Shown here: in pieces, positions 32,700 to 42,288 of the stretch
Layout: each line of letters starts with the position of its first letter
Numbering within the stretch: position 1 is the first letter of the stretch
From: Aphanomyces cochlioides
Taxonomy: Eukaryota > Oomycota > Saprolegniomycetes > Saprolegniales > Verrucalvaceae
Direction of reading: 5' to 3'
Length of the DNA: 64,000 nt
Assembly (NCBI GenBank): GCA_019828595.1
Contig: JAHQRK010000049.1
Coordinates: 92,837-156,836, forward strand
Made by a program: the position numbers and the translations under genes
Notes under the pieces: model-generated
The model's database searches: none
Told to the model about the DNA's origin: nothing
Seen by the model: the letters and a program-made list of their open reading frames with translations, nothing else

Positions 32700-32850
32700 A
32701 GCTCATGTGTAAGGTTTTACACAAAAAGTCGAAGCCCGATCATCCTATTTCACGCCTTATACTAACTTTTTCCTCTGGAGTCTGCCTTGGCCACCAGAGT
32801 TTCTCGTCGTTCACAGAATCTCGGAGATGATACATGCAACCAACTGACCA
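32700..32850 (+). repeat. Fragment of gene X downstream of LRR copy 9
   Basis: Blocks such as GAGTCTGCCTTGGCCACCA, AAAGTCGAAG and AGTTTCTCGTCGTTCAC match the 3' part of gene X (29480-29610). Too short and broken to be coding. Confidence 0.6.
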
Positions 32851-32885
32851 TTATCTCCTTATAGTCATCTCAGGGAGATTTAGTA

Positions 32886-33294
32886 TTGTGCTTTTGATAC
32901 AACATTGTGAGGAACGGTTTGAATCGACCGAGGTTTCGAATCGATTCCGAATCGAACGGGCTTCTCTGATTCACGAAAAAAGAGACTTTCTCTCTCTGAA
33001 AAGTGAAGAGTTTGCAAACTTTTTTCTTTGTTCGATTTTCGTGAAGTATTGTCATTTTCAACCAAATTTGTGGTTATGACCAAAAAGCGAATTCATTTTC
33101 AAATCGATTTCATCATACTGAAGTGGTGTGTGTCAGTGTGTGTTTTGCGTGAGTTAGGTGGCTGATCGATTCTGATTGGCTGACTAATTTAAAATGTTTA
33201 ATTCTAGTCAATCAGAGAAGCCCGTTCTATTCGGAATCGATTCGAAACCTCGGTCGATTCAAACCGTTCCTCACATTTTGTATCAAAAGCACAA
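32886..33294. mobile_element. Fold-back composite of MITE family A (copy 3)
   Basis: 33049-33294 is a full family A MITE with TA at 33047-33048 and 33295-33296. To its left, 32886-32974 is an inverted near-perfect copy (about 88 bases) of its right end, beginning TTGTGCTTTTGATACAACAT and preceded by TA (32884-32885). The whole 409-bp unit could therefore fold on its long arms. Between the arms lies a purine-rich 60-bp segment (GAAAAAAGAGACTTTC). Non-coding. Confidence 0.75.
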
Positions 33295-33785
33295 TATATG
33301 AAGTGTGAAATCTTCAGAAATTAGGTTTAGCAAGACCGAAAAGTATATTTCAATACATATGTTCTATTGTAGTCAATCCTGCCATTGTCGGATAACAGGC
33401 CGACACATGTGGTCTCATCCACTGTCAGGGCGTCGAGAAGGAGGCCATGCTATTGAGACCGACAGTTCTGCAGAACCATGTGTAGAAAGACATAGGGATA
33501 AATGTTCGCGAGGATTCCTCGCGAGAACGTTGCGTTGTTTCGAGGGTTCATTCTCATTGAGACGACAATTTCAAGTGTAAAACATCCACATCATGGAGCA
33601 GAACCCACAGCCGACCCTGCGTGCATTAGCCCCGACCAAGTCTGGAGCGACTTCGGACTTCAGGGCCAAAAGTTTGTAAACTTCCTCACTTTTCAGACTA
33701 GTTTTCAGACTTGGTGTCCAAAGTTCGAAATTCGAATCGAAGTTTAAGTCTGTGAAAACTAGATTTCAGACTTGCTAAAAGTCTC
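33295..33785. other. Intergenic between MITEs upstream of LRR copy 10
   Basis: No gene is supported; short open frames at 33305-33580 and 33502-33747 are not protein-like. A pair of CTCGCGAGAA/TTCGCGAGGA motifs near 33504-33528 makes a short stem. Confidence 0.35.
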
Positions 33786-33941
33786 TATTGACTAGAATTA
33801 AAATTTTTAAATTAGTCAGCCAATCGGAATCGATCAGCCACCTAACTCACGCAAAACACACACTGACACACACCACTTCAAATCGATTTGAAAATGAATT
33901 TGCTTTTTGGTGAAAACCACAAATTTGGTTGAAAATGACAA
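33786..33941 (-). mobile_element. MITE family A, copy 4 (truncated)
   Basis: Minus-orientation copy ending GTTGAAAATGACAA, with TA at 33942-33943; the other end is truncated within the TTGACTAGAATTAAA region. It ends 87 bases before the ATG of LRR copy 10. Confidence 0.7.
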
Positions 33942-34030
33942 TAAATTCGAGAGAACTTTTCGATCTTTATCCGGATTCGGATAAGTTGATTGAAGTGGTC
34001 CAAGCGGAACAAGATCCCATCAAGCGCGCG

Positions 34031-35422
34031 ATGGATCGCAATGCGAAGAAGCCCAGAGCATCAAAAGCAATACGTTCTTTGCTACCAGTCGACGTAATCA
34101 TCAAGATTGCGTTTTGCATTCCAGTCGCTGCTGATCTGTTTGCGTTTCTGGAAGCTCTCCGTCCATACAACCTCCTTGGTCCTCTGGAGCATCTCTACCA
34201 GCTCGGCATGCGACTCGATCGTTCGTTTTACTTATGGCCTTGCTTGCGACTTCCTCCTTCGCTTGATGAATGGTCTGTATCATACGAAGCGATCGCCAAG
34301 TACTACTCGAAAGTAATCATCTACGACTTCAAGCACGCTACGTGGCTCAAGTACCATTTGAATCCGACGGTGAAGATTGAGTGGGTTGTCAAGAATTTTC
34401 CAGCTGCATGGGAGATACCAGAAGATATATGGGAGCTAAGAATTATCCAAGCTGTTCGATTTGGCTTCCTCATCGACGACTTTTCGTATGGCAAAGATGT
34501 GCTATCCCGACTGAAGCACTTGGAATCTTTGATATTCTGCGACGATCATGATCAGGAATCTCCAATTCGCCGTGGGCAATATGAAGATAACGACAGTATG
34601 TGGGACTCAGTGTTTCAATTTGCAGCAGAGAGTCACCAGCTAACACAATTGCAAGTCGCAAGACATTCACATACAATGACAGAAACCACTTTGGTAAACC
34701 TCACCGAATGGTTCCGCAGTCAACCCGTCCGACTGTTTGATTGCAAGGGAGGGACATGGCATCAAGTCGACAACGACATAAAGCAAAACTTTTACAAAGC
34801 CATGTTCAATTGCCCCACTTTGGACGAGCTCACGCTAGCGAATTGTAACCTCGACGACGTGGATGTATCTCGATTGACATTCTCAATGCGATCTTTGGAA
34901 TTGGAACAATGCAACTTTCGCTCTGCTTTTATTTCTTCTATGGCCAGTCGATTGGAAGGTTCAAGAATCACTCATCTGGTGCTTGATATACCCCGCCACA
35001 ACGTAAGCGTTGACAGCATGGAGTGTTTGTTACAAGTCATACCGCGTACAAAAATCAAGCACTTGGTTTTGATAAATTTGCCGTTTGCCAGTGAAGAGCT
35101 CTGCAAGTTGGCCCTGTTGTTCGAAAATTGCACGGTAGAAACGTTATCGCTGCACACTCTTTATTTTGCTGCCTCCTTTGCCCAAAGTCTTGCAACAGCT
35201 ATTCAAAACAACCATACAGTTCGTGAATTGGAGGTGATGAGGAGTGGAATTGGAATCCCCAATTTGCGTCTTTTAATCCAAAGCATCTGCCACTCCAGTC
35301 GATTGGTGACAAGAAAGCGACTCAGATTGACAACGTCAGGTAGAATGTCGGAGTTAGATGTCAAATCACTCGACGACTTTGCCAAGGAATGTGGAGGGGA
35401 GTTCAAATTCAACATGTGTTGA
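34031..35422 (+). CDS. LRR-family protein, copy 10 (intact)
   Basis: An intact 463-residue frame. The chosen start is ATG 34031 (MDRNAKKPRASKAIRSLLPV), homologous to copies 8 and 9; an in-frame ATG at 33935 lies inside the upstream MITE and is unlikely to be native. It has the same architecture as copy 9: F-box-like residues ~15-58, AIAKYYSKVIIYDF, IEWVVKNFPA, then RNI-type repeats (EWFRSQPVRLFDC, AMFNCPTLDELTLANC, LTFSMRSLELEQC, SMASRLEGSRITHL, LLQVIPRTKIKHLVL, LLIQSICHSSRLVTRKR) and the end FAKECGGEFKFNMC. From ATG-proximal codons to IAKYYS it is nearly identical to copy 9 and then diverges abruptly. The leader motif GGATTCGGATAAGTT is at 33973-33987. Confidence 0.78.
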   Translation: MDRNAKKPRASKAIRSLLPVDVIIKIAFCIPVAADLFAFLEALRPYNLLGPLEHLYQLGMRLDRSFYLWPCLRLPPSLDEWSVSYEAIAKYYSKVIIYDFKHATWLKYHLNPTVKIEWVVKNFPAAWEIPEDIWELRIIQAVRFGFLIDDFSYGKDVLSRLKHLESLIFCDDHDQESPIRRGQYEDNDSMWDSVFQFAAESHQLTQLQVARHSHTMTETTLVNLTEWFRSQPVRLFDCKGGTWHQVDNDIKQNFYKAMFNCPTLDELTLANCNLDDVDVSRLTFSMRSLELEQCNFRSAFISSMASRLEGSRITHLVLDIPRHNVSVDSMECLLQVIPRTKIKHLVLINLPFASEELCKLALLFENCTVETLSLHTLYFAASFAQSLATAIQNNHTVRELEVMRSGIGIPNLRLLIQSICHSSRLVTRKRLRLTTSGRMSELDVKSLDDFAKECGGEFKFNMC

Positions 35423-35604
35423 CAAGACCTAATCTACATTCAAATCGCATTCAAATTCTTTCAATTATTCACTACACCCTTCGACTTGTTGGTACCTTCT
35501 TACAGACATCTTGAATACTGCTCTCCCATCGCACTTTTCGCTGAAGTTAATTTTTTCTTCCTGGCTCAGTTGATCCGTTTGCCTCTCTTGTATCCTGTCC
35601 ATGA
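35423..35604. other. Short intergenic stretch after LRR copy 10
   Basis: Downstream sequence of copy 10, no gene seen. Words such as CTTTCAATTATTCACT give no clear element. Confidence 0.3.
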
Positions 35605-35666
35605 ATTCTAACGATAGAATCCAGTGACATTGTGAACAAAGTTGTGGGCATGCGGGGTTTCTTCAT
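35605..35666 (-). pseudogene. LRR-family copy 11, N-terminal stub
   Basis: The minus strand reads MKKPRMPTTLFTMSLDS from ATG 35666, matching the start of copy 6 (MKKPRKPTPFFATLP). Family similarity ends after about 20 codons. Confidence 0.5.
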
Positions 35667-36032
35667 GATTGAAATTTGAAATCCTCTGCAGCCAAAGGAT
35701 TCAAAGACATTATTTTCGAATGAGGGGCCATCTTCATACGGAATTGCAATAATGACAATATTCTTGAATGTTCTTGGGTTTTAGCCCGGCTGCTCATAAC
35801 GAGTAGGCAGCAAATTGTTTCAATGAAATTCGCTGTGTATGACAACCTCCTCTATGGGGAAACTGTTCTAGATTGGTTCAATTACCAAGAGGGTTGCTTT
35901 TCAAAATATCAGCTTCCTCAAGTATGGAAAGCACCTCAGCATCGAAGAACTTTTTGTTGTTGCATTTATGGACAAATGTGCAGCCGCATTTCATCGCAAA
36001 CTCTTTGAGCGACTTGGCAGTGGATCCTGTCA

Positions 36033-37280
36033 TTAATCTCCAACCGACGAGATTAGCTTGCCGCGTTTTCGCCGAACGGAGCGATGTGGATGTGCCACGC
36101 TTTCAATTAAGAGTCGCAGATCATGAGTTGAAAGATTTCTAGAGTCCAAATCCAATTCATAAATCGTTTGATTGTTTCGAATCGCGTTTGCAAGATTGCC
36201 AGCAACAGTGGAAGACCAATTTAGAACGCGCAACAAGAGCTTGTCTAGCGTGCATTTTTCAATCCGATGAGCAAACTTGCACCAATTTGCATCACTGAGC
36301 GACAAGCTTGTCAAATCTAAGCTCTTGATTCGCGTTTTGGGCAAAACTTGAAGGAGAGACTCGATGCCAACAAAGTTTGTGTCGTCCAGATTACCGTGCA
36401 GTTGGAGATGAATCACTTTAGAGCCTTCTAATCGACTGGCCAAGGATTTCAACAAGTTGGAGTCCCAAAATGAATTGTGCAATTCCAATGTCTGCATTTC
36501 AAACGTCAAATGAGTGAAGTCCACATCGCTGAGATCCCACGATGACAACATGAGCCTGTCTAGTGTAGGGCAATTGAACATGGCTCGATAGATCGCGTCG
36601 CCTCTGTAAGGCCAGCCTCCTGACGTGCACTCAAAGACTCGGACAGGTTGATTCAAGAACCACTTGGTGAGATTGATCTGGTTGGATCCCGTCATATCCA
36701 GAAACTCATTCGCGATTTGAAACTCTCTGATCTGGTTGCTGGTTGCGAGGAATTCAAAAATATCATCTACGTCTCCGCCGTTATGGACAGCCAAGGACGT
36801 CAAGTGGCTGAGGCGTTCCAGTAAATCTTTCCAGCCTGTTGTTGTATCATAGCCGCAGTTGACAATCAGACGGGTGATTGGCAGGTCAAACCAACCGTCT
36901 GGTAGCTCTTTGATGGCTGACAACGTATTGATAGTCCATTCAACTGTAGCGATCGAATTCAGATGTTCCAGCAGCCATTGAGCATCACATGTGTCTTCTA
37001 CCGCAACATGCAAGTACAATTTGGTGATGGCTTCAAATGAAGAGCGGCAACTTGTGTCTGGCGTCGAAGGTCCGAGACATAGTGTGGGCCACAAGTCTTC
37101 ATGATCGTTTGACTTGCTGAGCTGGTAGAGATCCTCGAGAGGACCGAGATTGTTGAGTGGACTAAGCACTTCTAGGAAGGCAAACAAGTCGTCTGCATCA
37201 GGTATGGCAAATGCAATCTTCATGACAACGTCCATTGGTAGCATCGAGCATGCTGGAGCATTTCGTCTGGGCTTCTTCAT
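36033..37280 (-). CDS. LRR-family protein, copy 12 (415 residues, shortened C-terminus)
   Basis: A clean frame from ATG 37280 (MKKPRRNAPACSMLPMDVVM), with the F-box-like region (DDLFAFLEVLSPLNNLGPLE), LWPTLCLGPSTPD, SSFEAITKLYLHVAVED, VEWTINTLSA, LLERLSHLTSLAVH, WFLNQPVRVFEC, AMFNCPTLDRLML, SLASRLEGSKVIHLQL, LLQVLPKTRIKSLDL and LLIESVAHPHRSVRRKR. It ends KLISSVGD, about 25 residues earlier than its relatives. In another frame the expected tail (STAKSLKEFAMKCGCTF) follows at once down to about 35890, so a frameshift near 36040 has clipped the last repeat. The protein may still be functional. A MITE starts 87 bases upstream of the ATG. Confidence 0.7.
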   Translation of the reverse strand: MKKPRRNAPACSMLPMDVVMKIAFAIPDADDLFAFLEVLSPLNNLGPLEDLYQLSKSNDHEDLWPTLCLGPSTPDTSCRSSFEAITKLYLHVAVEDTCDAQWLLEHLNSIATVEWTINTLSAIKELPDGWFDLPITRLIVNCGYDTTTGWKDLLERLSHLTSLAVHNGGDVDDIFEFLATSNQIREFQIANEFLDMTGSNQINLTKWFLNQPVRVFECTSGGWPYRGDAIYRAMFNCPTLDRLMLSSWDLSDVDFTHLTFEMQTLELHNSFWDSNLLKSLASRLEGSKVIHLQLHGNLDDTNFVGIESLLQVLPKTRIKSLDLTSLSLSDANWCKFAHRIEKCTLDKLLLRVLNWSSTVAGNLANAIRNNQTIYELDLDSRNLSTHDLRLLIESVAHPHRSVRRKRGKLISSVGD

Positions 37281-37367
37281 GGCTTATGAACTGTCGGAAG
37301 TGCGGTCGTCTCAGTCACTTTCCCATCATGGCCAATCGAAAATCGTCTATTCCGAATGATGGTTCTA

Positions 37368-37591
37368 TTGTTTTTTTTTTTGTTATTTTTGACTAAAAAT
37401 TGAAATATTCTCAAATACTATTCAGGTATAGTGAGTTCAAGTGTAATATGAAAGTACATTTAATAAAGTAAAGTTTTGAATATGTGTTTTGCGTGTGTTT
37501 TTGTGAAGAAGGTAAATAATCGATTATGATTGGCTATAGATTTCGGAAAAATAGATACATTTTTCACCCCAGTCACAATTTAGAGTGTATG
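37368..37591 (+). mobile_element. MITE family C, copy 1
   Basis: Begins after TA at 37366-37367 with TTG and a run of T, then TTTTGACTAAAAATTGAAAT, and ends near CACAATTTAGAGTGTATG. Closely similar over ~210 bases to 40117-40330. Non-coding; upstream of LRR copy 12. Confidence 0.65.
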
Positions 37592-37724
37592 TATTGTCTT
37601 TTCACTGACAGTGGTGGAAAGCATCGAGGGGACTTCAACAAAAAATATCATATTTTAGGTAAGGTGCAACTTTGAACCAAAATATCCATTTCTGACGTAC
37701 CTGTGACGGAGTATACGTAGTTAA

Positions 37725-39596
37725 CAGTCCCGGACACCATCGAGACCCCATCCGGATAAAATATTAATAGTCGAGGGATTTACACGATGAATAATCTCAG
37801 GAAAGTTTATACTCACAGAAAATAAAGTTTACACAAATATAGATTTTCGTCGTCTAAATCATTCATCAAAATCACTTTCACTTCCGAAATCGCTTCCATC
37901 TTCACTCTCGTCTAATGGACTGTCTTGATCACCATCAGCGACATCCAATTCATGGAGGTAGTCATGCAATTTTCCAACTTCTCTCTCAGCAACTCGGATG
38001 CATCCATAGATTGTGGAAGGCTTCAGTTCATCGAATGCAGCTCTGAGGCGTACCTCCACTTCTTTGAATTTTGTTGACGTGGAGTATTGACGACCAACGG
38101 TGCCTTTAACGTTGGCCCAAACCAATTCAATTGGCTGTAGGTTGGAAAAATGGGGTGGAGTGAACACAACACGGTGGCCAGCAGCTTCTGCCATCTGAAC
38201 AACGACAGGTTTAACGTTTTGAATGATGAACGAGCATAACTTCTCCCAAAGAGTTGACTTCATTTCATTCTCCTCGAATGTAATCCCGTACTTTGTGCAA
38301 GCAGCTTGCAATATAGACTTCCGACTGCCACGTTTTGGGGTGTCATTTGGGAGCCCTTTATGGTAGGATGCATTATCCATTACAATACAAGCTCGTTGAA
38401 TTCCTTCATTCACCAGACTTGTCAACAAACGACCGAACCATGCAACAAAATATGAATGGTTGAACATAGCATGATAGTCTTTGGTTTCTTTTTTGCCCAT
38501 CTTCTTGCCACCTTCAAAAATATCCAATCTAAGCACACGAGATCTGGACTCTCCACCATCCACAATTGCAGCAATGAAACAATATCACCGCCCTTTCTGG
38601 TTTGCGCGAACAGTGGTGTCCATTGGATCATTCGGGTCAAACAAACTATCTTGGAGTTGGCAGTAATGATGATGAATGAATGATTCGTCGAGATAAACCA
38701 TCGTAGGTCCATCCAGATCATTCAAGCAGTGGTGTATATCCAAGACGTACAAATCGCGTAATTGAGCATGTTTGGCTGATAGGTGGTAGCCGCTGCTTGG
38801 CTTTTTCCCCCGCTTGAAGCCCAGGTGACATAAAAATCGGCGAACCATGCGTAAAGCAGATTGTACAAAGTGGTTGCACGTTGAATCCACATTGAGAAGT
38901 CCCATTTCAATAAAAAAAGCCATAACATCGTTAGCTACTGTCCGCTCGCGAGCGAGTCGACGTTCACGAACAAATGCTTGGACGGATGAGACTACGTACG
39001 GGGTGCGTGGTATGATGGATGCGTGATTTGTCTTGTTTGCTGGCGCCTGCGCAACGAAGACCGTTCCAGTCGCCATGAATTCCCCCCACACTCGCTTGAC
39101 CTTGTCATCACCCCGTCCAAGAATCGAGGCCACAGTGACACTGGCCCCAGGCTCTCCAGACTTGCGAAAATGGGCTTGGAGCATGATGATGTCGAGTTGT
39201 TCTTCACGGGTCAAAGCTCTTGGACGTTGCTTCTTGACAAGAGCGACGATTGCTTCGTATTCTTCTTGGGAGAGCTTCGTCATTTGCAACCAAATTGATA
39301 ATGACTGGAGGCTGAAAATTCGAGAGGTTTGTTGAATGTTCTTTTCCTTTAGAAATTTATATTTCTAGACTTGTCAAAAACATTAAATAGTACAGGTTAT
39401 TGTGTTTTACAATGAGTTTTGACAATCATTTAGTCATATTTTTGATGATTTCAGACAGGATATGAAGTTTTAGAAGAATCAAAGATCAGAGAACGACCTA
39501 CCTTTCGATATCTCAAAACCATACAAAAAAAAATTAAAATTGATGAAAAAATGGTGAAGTTATGCTAAAATGGGGTCTCGATGATGTCGGGGACTG
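37725..39596 (-). mobile_element. DD82E transposon with TIRs and TSD TAA, 1.87 kb
   Basis: The left end CAGTCCCGGACACCATCGAG and the reverse complement of the right end CAGTCCCCGACATCATCGAG agree at 24 of 26 positions. TAA flanks both ends (37722-37724 and 39597-39599). It encloses one transposase gene on the minus strand and lies inside the element at 37609-40109. Confidence 0.8.
37859..39283 (-). pseudogene. DD82E transposase, full length except one in-frame TGA
   Basis: From ATG 39283 (MTKLSQEEYEAIVALVKKQR) 475 codons run to 37859 with a single TGA at 38585-38587; both halves share the frame. The N-terminal region has helix-turn-helix features (VTVASILGRGDDKVKRVWGE). Catalytic residues: Asp in MVYLDESFIHHH, Asp in CIVMDNASYHKG, Glu in SNLQPIELVWANVK; the second Asp and the Glu are 82 residues apart. 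The C-terminus is strongly acidic (DESEDGSDFGSESDFDE). The TGA replaces one codon between QKGR and YCFIAAI. The architecture matches the transposase at 7150-8620. IS630-related elements with DD82E spacing have been described (the Sailor group, as I recall), usually with TA duplications. Confidence 0.82.
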
Positions 39597-40341
39597 TAAA
39601 TATAAATATTCGAATGTTATTCATATTTGATGGTTCAAACGATGGTCCCAAGTCCTTCTTAACCACTTAAGCGGTCACAAGGCACATGAATATCGTTTTT
39701 TATCGGATAAATGTATTGTCAGTCTTTTTAATTCATGGATATGGCATTGAATAAACGTATTTTATTGCATATTCGTTCTCTCAATTATCGTCCATCATTT
39801 GCAAAATCAATATAATCGAATATGAGAGACTTCGATCATCCAACTAATTTTTCTTGAACCTCTTGACAAATTATGTGATCAGTTTTGTCAAATAATTTCA
39901 ATTAAACAGATAATAGAATATAAGGATGAAAAATGAATATCACTCTCGACTACATTTCATCGTTTCTTGTATCTATGTGGTTTTAAAGGATTGTATTCAT
40001 ACAGTCGTTATCACCAGAAAAAACTGCATAGGAAAACTGTTTTTATTTGTTCCAGTGTAATTTATTGGGTCAAAACATAAAAAGTCCCCTCGATGCTTTC
40101 CACCACTGTGAAATTTGTATTTTTGACTAAAAATTGAAATATTCTCAAATACAATTCAGGTATAGTGAGTTCAAGTGTAATGTGAAAGTAAATTGAATAA
40201 AGTAAAGTTTTGAATGTGTGTTTTGTGTGTGTTTTTGTCAAGAAGACAAATACTCGATTCTGATTAGCTATAGATTTCGAATAGATTTGGAAAAATAGAT
40301 ACATTTTTCACCCCGTTCACAATTTATAGTGTATGTAACAA

Positions 40342-41599
40342 TAACAAGAGAAAATATAAGCATTTGACTATTGTGCTTTCGAGCAAAATTTCGGATATCG
40401 GCGTGTTATCTACAAAATCACACCGAGGTTGTATTTCTGGCGATGGAGCCAATCATGTCTTAGATAAATCAAATGAATGGATTTTGATTGGGTAAAATTA
40501 CTCCTCAGTAGAATATTTTGGGATTTTATCGTGATGCAAATCACACTCAAAGTGTGCTCCAGGGTGTGGTAAAACTGGCCAATCAGGCGCCAAATCACAC
40601 CAAAAATCACACCCGGCTGATGATATTGATGCCCGTCATAACATTTGTCGACTGCATTAGATGCTGCACGACTCGATTTTGCTGTTTTCTACCGAGACAT
40701 CTAATATATGATTGAGGTTGTCTCCTGTGTTTTGTGATCATTTAGCTTTTTGTCGGTGGCTGAGAGATGATGCAGTCGCACAACATCTCTATCAGCGTAC
40801 TATATGAATTCTTTCAGTTGTTCTGGTGAAAACAGGCCAGGTTTGGCTTTGTCTGTACTGACAAGTCTCCTAGAGACTGACATTGAAGTGATTTGTAGAT
40901 TTCTATACAGTTTGGACATAGGAATAATGCATTTCGAACAGCTATCTAGCCATAAAATGTTGATTATCACGATTAATTTCCAGCAACTTCGAGCGTACAT
41001 TCTCCGTACACAGCACGAACATTCGCTGTGCTTCAGTCTAGAGACATGCAATATTTCGCCTGCGACCATTCTCTTTCGACGTTTTCCGCCTTAAACTGTG
41101 GACACTTCAACTCAACGCTGACATGGAGCTCACTACATGCTGCGTACTTATTTGTGTAATTATACAATGTTATCTGTTGTTCCTGGTGTATATCAACACA
41201 ATACCTATGCATCGACAATCTAGACTCGACTAGCCGTGTTGTCGCCCTCGACTTCGCCTTGCTGTCTTGGGTTTTGTCGACAACAAGAGTACTTTCAATT
41301 TTAGCCAATCATGTAATGGTGTGATTGGCAGTGTGATGTTTCGAAAGAACGGTCGTGGTCGTGATTTGTTGAGTCGTTTATCAATCGTTTTGATTGGCTA
41401 ATATAACATTCAAGACCAATTTGGACCAATCAAATGTTGACATTGAAAATTCAGCCAATGGGATCGATTCGCGGATCGGTTCTTTGGCGTGATTCGATTG
41501 CACCACTACCCAAAATTTGTATCAAATCAATAATATCGCAAGTGAAAATTCCTCAAGACTCAACTCTAAGATTGACATGAGATCAAGTAGAGTGGCGCG
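40342..41599. other. AT-rich gap with small repeats
   Basis: No recognised gene. A 96-codon frame with a true ATG (40804-41094: LLETDIEVICRFLYSLDIG) is protein-like in places but overlaps a similar-length antisense frame and matches nothing I know. Motifs like AGCCAATCA and GTGTGATT recur around 40530-40620 and 41300-41480, suggesting MITE remains. Confidence 0.35.
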
Positions 41600-42250
41600 T
41601 TGACCGTCTTTGTCCAAGGGCTACCTTGGTAGTCGATCTTGTCGATAGAGGATCACGATGCAATGCGAATATGAATAATCGATGTCTTCATTCCATTTTT
41701 GGAAACTATTGCACAAAATGTAAGGTGCAGATTGAATCCCATGCCAAAAACCGGGCCTTCTATTCGACCTCTCATTTTGATTGCACAGTGACTAAAGTAT
41801 TGATCCATCCTTGCTGACTTCGAGTTGAAAGTTTTGGTCGAAACTCGCTTGCCGTGGAGTTCGAATAAGACAAGGCTTGAAAACTTTGCATCATCACCAC
41901 CAAGTCACGTCCATTTCTCGAAATGTGTTCGAAAAATATCCAAGTCCACAGTCGACGAAGACTGTCCAGGCGATGTTTTCACTGCATATCTTCAAGGAAG
42001 AGCAGATCAATCGCATCTCTGCATTGAATAGATCGACTGTCTTGTCAGTTTTACCATCAAGAGCGGAGTTGTTCTCTCATTGACGCCCCTCATGTGATTT
42101 TCCGTAAAGGTACTCGGAATATCTACTGCTTGTGGCAGTTTGCCACTGATCCTTGAGGCGACGTCAAATTGTTGTGCGGCCGCGAGAAGCGATTGTGCGA
42201 TGTCAAATGATACATTGAGCTCTAGCTCCATAGTATTTTGGTATTCCAAC
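41600..42250 (-). pseudogene. Decayed anonymous coding region
   Basis: On the minus strand 42007-42249 reads MELELNVSFDIAQSLLAAAQ and AVDIPSTFTENHMRGVNERT without an ATG at its open start; protein-like stretches continue downstream in other frames (around 41950 and 41750). It looks like a broken gene, but the family is not recognised and it is not obviously part of the LRR family. Confidence 0.3.
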
Positions 42251-42288
42251 TTGGTTGAACATCTAAAGCACTCCGAGACGTATTCTAA

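Larger units (their letters stand above)
37609..40109. mobile_element. Non-autonomous element with 27-bp perfect TIRs, TSD TGA
   Basis: The ends CAGTGGTGGAAAGCATCGAG (left) and its exact reverse complement (right) continue for 27 bases without mismatch. The 3-bp TGA flanks both ends (37606-37608 and 40110-40112). Excluding the inner transposon at 37725-39596, only about 625 bases belong to this element and they encode nothing recognisable. The TIR resembles that of the inner element (both CAGT...GGA.A.CATCGAG). Confidence 0.75.
37594..40341 (+). mobile_element. MITE family C, copy 2, split by a nested insertion
   Basis: The first 12 bases (TTGTCTTTTCAC, 37594-37605, after TA) are followed by the insert 37609-40109 with TGA on both sides; the MITE then resumes AATTTGTATTTTTGACTAAA and ends at 40341 with ACAA before TA. 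The 63-bp copy at 30962-31024 shows the same junction uninterrupted (TTTTTCACCCAAATTTGTA), which confirms the reading. Confidence 0.75.

Noticed and set aside
31264..34283. Identical antisense frames under the N-termini of LRR copies 9 and 10
   Set aside because: Their conservation follows from the near-identical sense strand (conversion tract); no start context or motif of their own.
4702..38587. In-frame TAA, TAG and TGA as evidence for an altered genetic code
   Set aside because: All three codons interrupt only mobile or decayed genes, while intact genes end normally with TAA (phosphatase) or TGA (LRR copies 3, 9, 10; WRKY19-like gene).
37859..39283. Two separate transposase genes
   Set aside because: The two open parts are in one frame and separated by a single TGA; together they give one complete DDE transposase.
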